DNA of 64,000 bases from NCBI GenBank assembly GCA_944376295.1, contig CALWCE010000001.1, positions 124,001-188,000 of the forward strand. The letters are read 5' to 3'. Each line of letters begins with the position of its first letter. The stretch's first letter is position 1. The position numbers were made by a program, and so were the translations under genes. The stretch is from an uncultured Clostridia bacterium. GTDB lineage: Bacteria > Bacillota > Clostridia > Christensenellales > Borkfalkiaceae. Below the pieces are notes generated by a model. It did no database searches and had not been told where the DNA came from. It saw only the letters and a program-made list of their open reading frames with translations. Below, piece by piece: positions 8,230 through 18,100 of the stretch.

Positions 8230-8694
8230 TTGGTTGAAGGGAACGATGGTGGGCGTCATCTTGCCCTTGTGGAGGACGAGATAGCAGTAGCTCGCCTCGG
8301 CATACGCCCCGAGCGCGCCCGGGTTGATGCAGAGAACGCCGTCCACCTCTTCGATAGAAGCGATGTGCGTGTGGCCGTAGAGCGCCCCTTCGCAGCCAAG
8401 CTCCTTCGCGCGGGCGGCAAGGCGCGTTAGGTCGTGCTTGACGCCGTATTTATGCCCGTGGCAGCAGAAGAGAGAGACCCCTTCCGCCTCGAAGACGAAC
8501 TCGTCCTCGCCGAAGAAGGCGTCGCAGTTGCCGCGGCAGACGCGCACTTTGTCGGGGTATTCGTCGAGGACGGAACGCATCTCGCCCGAGCCGTCGCCGA
8601 GATGCAGGATATAGTCGTTTTCCGCAAACAGCCCTTCGAGCTTTCTCACCGCGCCGCGGTAGTGGGAATCGGAGAGGACGACGACCGTCTTCAT
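8227..8694 (-). CDS. YfcE/MJ0936-family metallophosphodiesterase
   Basis: This 155-residue calcineurin-like phosphoesterase contains the metal-binding sequence: SDSHYRG (D-x-H), LHLGDGSGE (GD), RGNCDAF (GNCD), CCHGHKYG (GH) and YGHTHIA (GHTH). Family members hydrolyse phosphodiesters with Mn or Ni; the physiological substrate is generally uncertain. It is the last gene of the ade-rdgB-yfcE operon, and its ATG overlaps the rdgB stop by 4 nt, implying translational coupling. Length is normal for the family. Confidence 0.92.
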   Translation of the reverse strand: MKTVVVLSDSHYRGAVRKLEGLFAENDYILHLGDGSGEMRSVLDEYPDKVRVCRGNCDAFFGEDEFVFEAEGVSLFCCHGHKYGVKHDLTRLAARAKELGCEGALYGHTHIASIEEVDGVLCINPGALGAYAEASYCYLVLHKGKMTPTIVPFNQ

Positions 8695-9278
8695 CGCTGC
8701 TCCTCCAGCTTGGCGGCGAGCGCTTGAAGCGCCCTGCCGCGGTGGGAGACTTTGTTCTTTTCTTCGGGCGACGCCTCGCCGAAGCTCTTTTGAAGGTCGT
8801 CCGAAAAGAACAGGCAGTCGTAGCCGAAGCCGCCTTCGCCCGTCTCCTTATCGAGGATGCGCCCGTAGGTACGCCCCTCCGCCGTCACTTCGCCGCCGTC
8901 GGGAAAGACGAGGGCAACGGCGCTCGTGAACCACGCACGGCGGTTTTCTTCCCCTTGCAAGTTATGAAGGAGAAGGGCGCGGTTGCTCTCGTCGGAGGAA
9001 TTTTTGCCGTCCTTTGAAGCATAGCGGGCGCTGTGCACGCCGGGTGCGCCCGAAAGCGCCTCCACGCAGATGCCGCTGTCGTCGGCGATGGCGGGAAGCC
9101 CCGTCGCTTTGCACACGGCGCGCGCCTTTAAGAGCGCGTTTTCAAGAAAGGTCTCCCCTGTCTCTTCAACGTCGCCGGAATACCCCGCCTCCTTCTCGGA
9201 AACGACGGTATAGCCCTGCAGAATGGCGCGGATCTCCTGAAGTTTATGGGCATTGCCCGTGGCAGCCACGAGTTTCAT
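8691..9278 (-). CDS. rdgB: XTP/dITP diphosphatase (RdgB/HAM1)
   Basis: This 195-residue Ham1-family pyrophosphatase removes non-canonical purine nucleotides (dITP, XTP), releasing NMP and PPi. Visible motifs are ATGNAHKLQEIRAIL at the N-terminus (S/T-x-N-x-x-K), the acidic DDSGICVEAL (catalytic DDSG), GAPGVHSARYA, GEGGFGYDCLFF and SHRGRAL near the end. It overlaps ade by 4 nt upstream and yfcE by 4 nt downstream. Grouping with adenine deaminase, which generates hypoxanthine, makes biological sense because deaminated purines are the enzyme's target. Confidence 0.95.
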   Translation of the reverse strand: MKLVAATGNAHKLQEIRAILQGYTVVSEKEAGYSGDVEETGETFLENALLKARAVCKATGLPAIADDSGICVEALSGAPGVHSARYASKDGKNSSDESNRALLLHNLQGEENRRAWFTSAVALVFPDGGEVTAEGRTYGRILDKETGEGGFGYDCLFFSDDLQKSFGEASPEEKNKVSHRGRALQALAAKLEEQR

Positions 9279-11008
9279 TGTTTCACCTCCAACGAAGTAA
9301 ATCGGAATGCATCGACGTCGAACAGCCCCTTGTCGGAAAGTTTTAACTTGGGGATAACGAGCAGACTCAAAAAGACGAGCGTCATGACGGGCTCATAGCA
9401 GTCTTTGACGCCCATTCCCCGTGCGCGGGCGGAGATCTCCCCCGTGCGAGCAACGACCTCTTCGCAGGGCGCCGAACTCATGAGCCCCGCAATGTCGAGC
9501 GGGAAGCAGTCCTCCCCCTCCTGCGTGACAAGCGCCATGCCGCCGCCGATCGATTCCAAGAGCTTGACGGCGCGCGCCATCGCCGCGTTGTCGTCGCCGA
9601 GGACGACGAGGTTGTGGCTGTCGTGCGCCATCGAGACGGCGAGCGCCCCGCCGCGGAAGCCGTACCCCTTCAAAAGAGCTTTGCCGATGTTGCCCGTTGC
9701 AAAGTGCCGCTCGACGACGGCGAGCTTCACAAGATCGGTGTTTTCGAGCACCACGTCGCCGTCCTTCGTCTGCACGGAGACGACTTCCCCCTCCGTGACG
9801 AGGGTGTGCGGCAGGATGGTCATCGCAAGCGCCTTTCCGCTCCTAATATCGAGTTTGAAGTCGTCCGCCGTGACGGGGCGGATGCGCACGGTGCTTTTGA
9901 CGGCGTCGGGGAGATAGCGTTCCCCCTCTTCAAAGAGCGGCTTGCCGTGTTCGGCGACGAGCACGCCGCGCTTGAAGACCGCCTGCACGTTGAACCCGGT
10001 CAAGTTATCGACGAGCACGAGATCGGCGTCGTACGAAGGCGCGACCGCCCCCTTGCCCCGCATATGATAGCACTCGGCGATATTGAGGGTCGCCATGCAG
10101 ACGGCTTCTGCCGCAGGCACCCCGCGCGCGACGAGGCGGCGCAGCGCGTCGTCCATATGCCCCTTGTTTGCAAGATCGTAGGCGTTTTTATCGTCCGAAC
10201 AGGCGAGGAAGCGGCGGAAATTGAAGGGGGTGACCGCCGCGCAGTTGACTTCCAAATTATGCGCCGAGGAGCTGTTGCGAAGCTGCACATACATCCCGCG
10301 GGCGGCCTTTTCCGCGCATTCTTCGGGGGAGCCGCACTCATGGTCGGTCGCGATGCCCGCCGCAAGATAGGCATTGAGCGCATCGCCGCGGACGTCGGGC
10401 GCATGGCCGTCGACGACCTTTCCCGCCTCGTGCGCCGCTTCGATCTTTTTGAGAGTGTCCTCATCGGCAGAAAGCACCCCCGGATAGTTCATCATCTCCC
10501 CCAGCCCGTGAAAGAGCGGGCGTTCGATCTCATGCGCGGTCTCCGTGCCGTTTATAACGGCGCCGCTCGTTTCAAAGAGGGTGGCAGGCACGCAGGAGGG
10601 AAGCTGCAGAAAGACGTCGAGCGGCTCGACGCCCTCCTTGCGGATACGGGAGAACGCCTCTTTGACGTACTCCGCGCCCGCGATGCCGCAGACGTTGACG
10701 AGCTCGTGCGGGTCGGCGACGATGCCCGTCGTGCCGTGGGCGACGGCGAGCCGCGCAAAGGCTTCTGGGGAGAGCAGGGAGCTCTCCACATGGATGTGGG
10801 CGTCCATCAGCCCGGGGAGGACGAAAAGCCCGCTGCCGTCGTAGACTTCCTTCCCCTCGTACCCCTTGCCGAGGGCGGCGATCCTGCCCCCTTTGACGGC
10901 GATCTCCGCCTCTTCCACGTCGCCCGTGAATACATTGAGGATGCGCGCGCCCTTGATGACAAGGTCGCACTGTTCGCGCTTCATGGCGCAATCGATGAGC
11001 TGTTTCAT
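9275..11008 (-). CDS. ade: Adenine deaminase
   Basis: This 577-residue amidohydrolase converts adenine to hypoxanthine and ammonia. The N-terminal composite domain leads into PGLMDAHIHVESSLLSPEAF with the H-x-H metal site; GTTGIVADPHELVNVCG, GLGEMMNYPG, VDGHAPDVRG and TDHECGSPEEC are characteristic of the Ade family. The C-terminal part has AMTILPHTLVTEG and MAHDSHNLVVLGDD. The ATG at 11008 is chosen because the -10 box of a TTGAAA-17-TATAAT promoter ends 7 nt before it; the in-frame ATG three codons earlier overlaps that -10. The mRNA would therefore start with 0-1 nt of leader. First gene of the ade-rdgB-yfcE operon. Confidence 0.95.
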   Translation of the reverse strand: MKQLIDCAMKREQCDLVIKGARILNVFTGDVEEAEIAVKGGRIAALGKGYEGKEVYDGSGLFVLPGLMDAHIHVESSLLSPEAFARLAVAHGTTGIVADPHELVNVCGIAGAEYVKEAFSRIRKEGVEPLDVFLQLPSCVPATLFETSGAVINGTETAHEIERPLFHGLGEMMNYPGVLSADEDTLKKIEAAHEAGKVVDGHAPDVRGDALNAYLAAGIATDHECGSPEECAEKAARGMYVQLRNSSSAHNLEVNCAAVTPFNFRRFLACSDDKNAYDLANKGHMDDALRRLVARGVPAAEAVCMATLNIAECYHMRGKGAVAPSYDADLVLVDNLTGFNVQAVFKRGVLVAEHGKPLFEEGERYLPDAVKSTVRIRPVTADDFKLDIRSGKALAMTILPHTLVTEGEVVSVQTKDGDVVLENTDLVKLAVVERHFATGNIGKALLKGYGFRGGALAVSMAHDSHNLVVLGDDNAAMARAVKLLESIGGGMALVTQEGEDCFPLDIAGLMSSAPCEEVVARTGEISARARGMGVKDCYEPVMTLVFLSLLVIPKLKLSDKGLFDVDAFRFTSLEVKQ

Positions 11009-11015
11009 AGCCCAC

Positions 11016-11044
11016 ATTATAGCACAAAAGCGGCTCTATTTCAA
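11016..11044 (-). promoter_or_regulatory. Sigma-A promoter of ade, -35 inside a hairpin loop
   Basis: The -35 TTGAAA (11039-11044) and -10 TATAAT (11016-11021) have 17-bp spacing on the minus strand. The -35 occupies the loop of the hairpin 11026-11053. The start codon follows 7 nt after the -10. Confidence 0.78.
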
Positions 11045-11053
11045 GCCGCTTTT
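11026..11053 (-). terminator. Terminator hairpin of the ZIP gene, overlapping the ade promoter
   Basis: AAAAGCGGCT and AGCCGCTTTT form a perfect 10-bp stem with an 8-nt loop, ending in a T4 run. It lies 68 nt past the ZIP stop codon. Confidence 0.65.
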
Positions 11054-11121
11054 CATGATATTGGAAATAAAAACCCAAACCTCCTGCGCGAAAAGCCGCA
11101 CAATGAGGCAGCAAAGATGGC

Positions 11122-11910
11122 TTACGAAAGAGCGACGTCGAGCAGCATCATGAGGCAGAAGCCGAGAACGATGCCCGAAGTCGCCAAAGCCTTGCTGCCC
11201 GAGAAACATTCGGGGATGAGTTCGGAGCAGACGACGGCGATCATCGCGCCCGCCGAGAAGGAGAGCGCCCACGGCATGAGCCCCGCGACGGCGCCCGCCG
11301 CCAGAACGCCCGCAAGGCAGGCGGGGACTTCAACCGCGCCCGACCCGACGGCAAAGAGGAAGCTTCTCAAGGGCGTCATCCCCTTCGCCCGCAGCGGGAA
11401 GGCGACGCACATCCCTTCGGGGAGGTTCTGCACGGCGATGCCGAACGCAAGCAGGAGCGCCCCCGCACCCGCCGCTCCCTCTGCAAAGGCGACGCCCACC
11501 GCAAGCCCTTCGGGAATGTTGTGCAAAAGCACCGCAAAATACAAAAGCGTACACTTCGCGCCCCGCTCTCCGTTCGCCTCCCCCTTTTCCCCCGCCGAAA
11601 AGAACCGCCCGCGCGTGCGGGTGAGGATGCGGTCGGAGAGCAGGATGAACGCCCCGCCGAGCGCAAAGCCGAGCGTCACCGTCGCATAAGAAGGGAGCGC
11701 GCTCTCGTATTCGAGCGCGGGCAGAAGGAGAGAAAAGAAACTCGCGGCGACCATGATCCCCGCCGCCCCGCCCGTAAGGAGCGTGAGCAGGGAGGAGGGC
11801 ATCTTCTTGGAGCCGAAGACGGCAGCGGCGCCCAAAGACGTGAAGAGGAACATCAGAAGCGACGCGAGAAACGCCTGCAGGACGGGGTGCAGCGAAAAGA
11901 AGAATTGCAT
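11122..11910 (-). CDS. ZIP-family divalent metal transporter
   Basis: This 262-residue membrane protein has about eight helices. The metal-binding helices carry LLHNIPEGLAVGVAF and GIAVQNLPEGMCVAFP (the paired H/Q-N-x-P-E-G motifs of TM4 and TM5 in ZIP proteins), plus VCSELIPECF. A hydrophilic loop at about residues 95-120 separates the halves. ZIP proteins import Zn, Fe or Mn into the cytoplasm. The second motif has Gln in place of the usual His, a variation seen in GufA-type ZIPs. The ATG at 11910 follows GGCGGAGGT. This ribosome binding site lies inside a potential hairpin (GGTGA at the far end, TCACC right before ATG), so translation may be controlled. No regulator gene is adjacent. Confidence 0.9.
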   Translation of the reverse strand: MQFFFSLHPVLQAFLASLLMFLFTSLGAAAVFGSKKMPSSLLTLLTGGAAGIMVAASFFSLLLPALEYESALPSYATVTLGFALGGAFILLSDRILTRTRGRFFSAGEKGEANGERGAKCTLLYFAVLLHNIPEGLAVGVAFAEGAAGAGALLLAFGIAVQNLPEGMCVAFPLRAKGMTPLRSFLFAVGSGAVEVPACLAGVLAAGAVAGLMPWALSFSAGAMIAVVCSELIPECFSGSKALATSGIVLGFCLMMLLDVALS

Positions 11911-12125
11911 TGGTGAGACCTCCGCCGCCCGAAGACTTCGGGCAGTCACCCCATCCTATGCGCCATCTTTCTTCCCGCGTTCCTCCCCTTCGCAAGCGCC
12001 CGCGGCGCTGCGGCGTGCCGCGGAGCGCAAAGACGAAGCGGACGCTTTCGCGTCCGCCCCGCCTGCCATACAATTCCCCCATCCGACCTGTCAGATCCGG
12101 AAGCACGAGATGCGCCGACCGGACT
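11911..12125 (-). promoter_or_regulatory. Gene-free, hairpin-rich leader upstream of the ZIP gene
   Basis: This 215-nt GC-rich stretch lies between the giant gene's stop and the ZIP start. It contains a perfect hairpin GCGGACGC/GCGTCCGC (12038-12057), a GC-rich GCCGCGG-type fold at about 11996-12025, and a CCCGAAG/CTTCGGG element next to the ZIP ribosome binding site. No sigma-A promoter was seen, and no known metal riboswitch (NiCo, yybP-ykoY, M-box) core could be matched by eye. It could be an unrecognised leader RNA or simply a 3' region. Confidence 0.4.
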
Positions 12126-15100
12126 TCAAGCCTCATCCGAGGGTCCGGATAAATTGTTTTCTGCCGTCACGGAAGGTTCCGCCGCTTTTTTGAGCCGCAC
12201 GCCGAGAACGATATCCGCCGCGACCAGCCCCGCGAGCACGAAGCCGAGCAGGACGACCGCCACGATCTGTCCGATCGGCGCCACTGCGAGCAGCAAGCCG
12301 ACGGGCGCCGCCGAAGCAAGTTTTTCCTCGCCGCCATCCCCGCCGTCTTTCTTGTTCGCATTCTTTTTCAGGAGCACGATGAGGATGATGAGGGCGATCA
12401 GGACGAGCACCGCCAGCAGGATGATGAGCCACAGGAGCGAGATGACATGTTCGGTGAGCTGCCAGACGAGCGTGACCGTATCCGTCGCATTCCCGCCGTC
12501 TTCCCGAACGATCCAGCCGTAATTGGCAGTATCTTTGAGGGAAACATAGATCTCATAGATACCGTGACGATCCGCAGCCGCCGATACGCCGCCGTCCTGC
12601 CCGAACACAAACTGCGCGCCGTCCGAGCTCACGTTCATGAGCGATGCGTCAAACCCGACGACGGCGATCGTATTGGTCCCGCCGTTGTGTTCTTCCGCGA
12701 TCTCGCGCAGCCCTTCCCCGTCCCACGAGGGAGCGGTGAGGAGCCGCCTTGCCACCGTAAAGCCGACGCTTGCCGATGCGTTGGTGTAATTGTCCGCATC
12801 CGCCGCCGTGACGGTGAGGCGGTAAGACCCCGCCTTGTAGGGCGCCGTGTTGCTGTTCCACGTCGTGCCGTCGTTGGCGGTACCCGTGTAGGTGAGGACG
12901 AGCCCGACGAGGTCCGCCCCCGTCACGACGGGCGCATTCGGCTCGTCGCCGTACGTCCAGCCCTCGATGGAGACGCTCAGACCGAGCGATCTCGGCATGA
13001 TCTCGAAGGAGGCCGTGAGTTCGCCGCCGCGGTAATTGTCCGTCTGCGCATAGCGCACCGTCACGGTGTATCTGCCCACATCGGAAGGAACTTCCGCGCT
13101 GTAATGCACGCCGTCCGAATAGGTGACGCCGAACGGCTCATCCATCAGGAAATCGGGCGTGAGCACGATCTCGTTGGGCTTGTCGCCGTAATACCAACTC
13201 TCCAGCGACAGCGAAGCCCCGGGATCGGCGCGCAGGATGGAGAAGCTGTCATACGCCGCGCCCTCCTCGAAGCTGCCCGACGCCGCAACGGCCGCGCGGA
13301 TGGTGTAATCGCCCGCCTCCGTGGGGACCGCACTGCTGCTGTAATTTTCTCCCGCATTCGTGAGACCGCTGTACCAGACGGTGACGGCAACGCCGTCCGA
13401 AAGACCGGAGATGACGTAACGGGAAGGCGTTTCGCCGTATGTCCAGTCGTCGATGGAGACCGTAAAGCCGAGCGCCGCTTTGGAGACGGTGACCGTCACC
13501 GTCGCGGAAGCCGGCTCATAGTTGTTTGTCCCGGGAGCCTCGATCTTCACCGTATAGGTGCCGACCGCCGTAAAGGTATTGTTGCTGTAAACGGGCTGCG
13601 TCTCGCCGTGATTGAGCGTTGCGCCGCTCGTCACGGACAGCTGTTTGCCCGTATAGACGAATTGCTTCCGCACGCCGCTCGTATCGATGACCGTCCCGGC
13701 GCGGGAGACGACGAACTCCTCGCTCACCGCCGAAGCGTCCGCATAGCCGTCCATGCCTGTGAGCGTCACCGTCAGGGTGTAGCTGCCCGCCTGCACGGGA
13801 GCATTTTCGCTCTCATAAGCCTCGCCGCCGTTCGTCGTACCCCGGTAGAGACAGCTTACCTGCGCCTCTGCGGGCAGTTCCTCCGTCATAAAGGTAAGCA
13901 CGGGCGCATTGGCGTTTTCGCCGTACGTCCAGCCCGCCACGGAGACGGTGAAGACAAATTCGCCTCTCGCGAGGGTGAACTCCGCTTCGAGCACCGCGCC
14001 GAGGTGATTCGCGCTCTCGGCAATGGTGACCTGCAGCGTGTAGACGCCCGCCTTCTCGGGAACCCGATCGGAATCCCAACGGGTCCCGTCGAACGCCATG
14101 CCCTCGTAAACCGCCGAAACTTCTCCCTCGGGAACAAAGCCGTCTTGGAACCACCAGACGCTGTCGGGCGCTTCGCCGGCGACCCAGCCGAAGCCGCCGC
14201 CCGCAAGAACGGGCATTTCAAGTCCTGCCGCGATCGGCGCCTTGGCGATGACGAACTCCGCCGAAGCGCTCGAAAGGGCATAATTCGCACTTTCCGCATA
14301 AGTCACGCGGACGATATAGCTGCCTGCGTTCGCGGGGACATCCGCGGCGGACCCGCCGTTCACGGGAGCGTATTCGACCGTTGCCGCCGCGCCCTCGGGA
14401 TGGGCGTCATAGACGGGAGCGTTCGCCCCTTCGCCGTACGTCCAGCCCTCCATCGTGACGGTGAACGCAAACGTCGCCTTCTTGATGGTGAAATCTGCCG
14501 TCCCGAACACGGGAACATAGTTGCCGCCCTCCGTGCCGACGGTGACCCGCACGCGGTAACTGCCCGCATCCGTCGGGATATCCGTCAGGTAGCTGCCCGC
14601 GATCCCGCCGTCCGCGCCGAGCGGCGCGTATTCGATCCTGACGATATCGTCCGAAGGCTCGGGAAGCGGCGGATCGTTCGTGTAGGCGATGACGGGCGCG
14701 TTCGCCCTTTCGCCGTACGTCCAGCCCTCCATCGTGACGGTGAACGCATACTCGGCAGCTTCGATCTCAAAGTCGCAGGAGATCTCGACGTCGACGTAAT
14801 TGTCCATGCCCCTGATATAGACGGTGACACGGTATTTGCCGGCGTTTTCGGGCATGTGCCAATCGTCGTAGCCCTTGCCGTCCGTACTCGTGTACCGGAA
14901 CGCGGGAACGCCGGGGAATGCATCGCCGCCGAGGATCAAGTCCTTCCCTTCTTCGCCGAAGACCCAGCTCTCCAGATCGACGGTCACGTCAAGCGTGGCC
15001 TTTTCGATGACAAAGGAAAGCGTCACCTCGGCGCTGTCCGTCGTCGCCCAGCGGTGATTCGCGCCGTCTTTCAGGCGGAGCACCACGTCGTAGCTGCCCG

Positions 15101-18100
15101 CATCGGTACCGCCCGCATTCGTTTGGACGCGATAGAGGGCATTTTCCGCAATGTCCGCCGTCAGAAGTTCGCCCGTGTAAGTCTTCGGAGCGACCGAAGG
15201 TTCCTCGACCGTCTGCTTTTCGATCTTGTAGATGCGGGAGCCCGCATCCGCAAGGGCATAGTTGCACCTGACGCCGTTCAGACTGTCTGAAAGCCTGACG
15301 ATGACGGTGTATTCGCCCGCCTCCTTCGGAAGCGTCCCGCCGCAGCCGATGCCGCTCCAGCTCGTACCCTCATAGACGACTTGGATAAAGCCCTCGATCT
15401 CGTCATACCCTTCGATGAGGCCCTCGAACTCCTCCCCCGTCAGCGTCACGCCATCGATGCTGCCGCCGAAGACGTCGTTTTCCACCGTCGGCCAGCGGAA
15501 CGTGAGCTGTTTGGGCGTGATGGTGAGCTGCGCATTGACGGGCGTCACGTCATAGTTCGAAAGCCCGTCGTAGCCGCCGAGGTTGATGGCATAACTGCCG
15601 ACGCCGAACGTCTGCGAATTTGCCGCGATCGTCAGACCGCCCGCAAACAGCTCCTTGTAAAGCCCCATCGTCTCCGCGATCTCGTAACCAAACCCGTTGA
15701 CGCTGAACGCCGTCTGATCGATCTCGGGCGCGCCGCCGCTGTAAACGAACGTCTGCGGCTGCAGCGTGATGGAAACGGGAAGCGCCTTCATCGTATATTC
15801 ATGCGTCGCATCCTGCGTATCCGAGGTGATCGCGTAGTTGCTCATCGAGCAGCTATCCGACGTATCGTAGAGCTCGCAGAGCGCCGTGAAGGTGACGCCT
15901 TCTGCCGTCGCATTGAGGAATTCTCCGCTCTCCGCCTCGACTTTGAGGCGGTGCGCGTACCCGAAGACGTCGATGAAATACGCATAGACCTCATCGAGCT
16001 GATCATTGCCGTTGTAAGTATATTCGCGCACGGACCAGACGATATGTTCGATCTCACTCGGCGTAACGATGACTTTGAGCGTCCTTTCGAGCTGTTCCGC
16101 GCCGCCCTTGAACATATAGCTCCCGTCGGCGATCGTGAAGATCGCCCTGACTTCGGTCGCCTCTTCATTGACGTCTGTCACCGTAGTATCGAAGGAGACG
16201 TTCAGATAGGCGGGAACGTTTTCCTCCGAGGGCAGATGCGCCGTGCCGTCATAGACGAAGGAGATCGTGCCCGTTTGAGGATCGATCCCGAAGTCGATGC
16301 CGTCGATCTCGGTCTGCGTGACCTCACGCGCCTCGATCTCGATCTTGAGATAGCCGACGCCGTAGCCGTAACCGCTGTCGCTCTTCGGATAGACCTGCAC
16401 GCGCAGCCAGTAGAAGCCCGCATCCGCCCCGCTCAGCGAAGCAATGGTATAGCTGTTGTCTCTCGGTTCGGTGTCGTCTTCCGCCGCAAAGGCGAAGGAG
16501 ACATAAGAAGACTCCGTCTCATCTTTGAGCGTGGAATCGACAAAGATGAGAAGTTGCGCATCGCCGATGCTCTCTCCCTCGCTTTTGGCAAACCGATAGG
16601 TAAGCTCGGTGCCGTACGCAACGGAGATGCCCGTGTTCTGATCGGCCTGCCCGTTCTTGCCGTAGAAGACAACGTTGTTTTGGAACGCGTCGGTGGTGAA
16701 GCTGATCTGGATACGGTCTCCGTGGTCGCCCGTGACCGTCTCGCTGAGCTCCCAGCAGTAGTTCTCGGCGTTTTTGAGCACAAAGAAGAGATAGAACTGC
16801 GTCGTTCCCTCTGCCGTGACCGTGACTTCGATCTCGTCCTCGAAGCCTTCGTCGTTGGGATCGCCGTAGATCGTGAGCCCCTGAGGCAGGGAATGCATAT
16901 CCACCGTCATCAGCGTGTTGTCAAAGCCGATGGTCGTATTTTTGCCTTCATGCGTCACGGGATCGACCGTGATATTGCTTGCATACCAGTCGATATCGAC
17001 GGCACGCTGACCGACGTGGATGGTGCCGTGCGCCGTGAGTCCCTTCCAGTCGTCCGTTTCCGCGACATACACCTTCACATAGTAGGTGCCTGCCTGCGTC
17101 TCATAGCAGAAGAAGATATCGGGATCCTCGATCTTATCGCTGTAAGTATAGCCGCTTTCATCGTCACCCGTGCGCGTCTTATAGTATTCCGTGACGGGAT
17201 CGCCGTAGCGCGCCTCGAACGGAACAACAGGCGCATAGCCCGAGAAGGTATCCTCCCAGCCGAGCCCGGGATAGGCGTCGGGATCGCCGTACGTCCAGCC
17301 GGCATGCCGATAGGTGCCGCCGTCCTTCATCGTCACGCCCGAGGTCCACTCATTGTCCGCTATGCCGATGAAGACCGTAAAGCTCCCCGAAACGTCGTTG
17401 AAGTTCTCCGCCTTCACGGTATAGCCGACCGTGTATTCCCCCGCCCCGGTGAGATAGGTGACGGAAGCGCTTGCGACGGTGAACGTCCAGGTGTATTCGA
17501 TATCGTCCGCATCCAATACGAGATCCGTCGTCGTCACCGAGAGGGTATGGCCGAAGAGCGGATCGCCTGCCGCATTGTCGTCGCCCGAAGCCGCTTCTTC
17601 GCGGAAGTAGTAATGTTCGCCCGTGTAAGTCACGCTGACTTCCTGAGCGGGATCGTTGACCACGAAGTCTGCCTTCGCAACGAGAAACGTCTCCGCCTGC
17701 GAGAATGTGACGGCATAGTTTGTGTTGCCGCCCGCTTTCCCTTCCAGCGTGTAGCTGCCCGCGGGAGTCACGGCGGAAAGCGTGACTTCTTCCCCGTTCT
17801 CGTTTTTGACGACGAGCGTGTAGACGCCGCCTTCCGCATTCTCGTTGAGAACGATGGCATCGCCGTACTCCGCCCATGCGCTGCCGATGGTTTCCGTCGC
17901 CCTGAAGGTACCGAATGCCGCCGCGAGCGCGCTCGTGCCGTAGGTATAGCTTGCGGCAGGCTTCGGCAGCTCCACCGTGACGGGACGGGGAATGACCGTC
18001 ATCGTTGAGGAGCCGTTCGCTCCCATCACGAAGGTATAGTTCTTCAGTTCGGGCGCGTCGGAGTCTGCAAGGTCCGCCGTGACCGTCCACGTCGTTTCCG

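Noticed and set aside
12900..14760. CRISPR-like regularly spaced repeats
   Set aside because: The ~280-bp periodic repeats are coding modules of the surface protein (GWTYG motifs), far longer than CRISPR units and without uniform spacers.
12447..18008. Two further long plus-strand frames opposite the giant gene
   Set aside because: Same reason: mirror-image frames of a biased repetitive gene, with no recognisable protein features.
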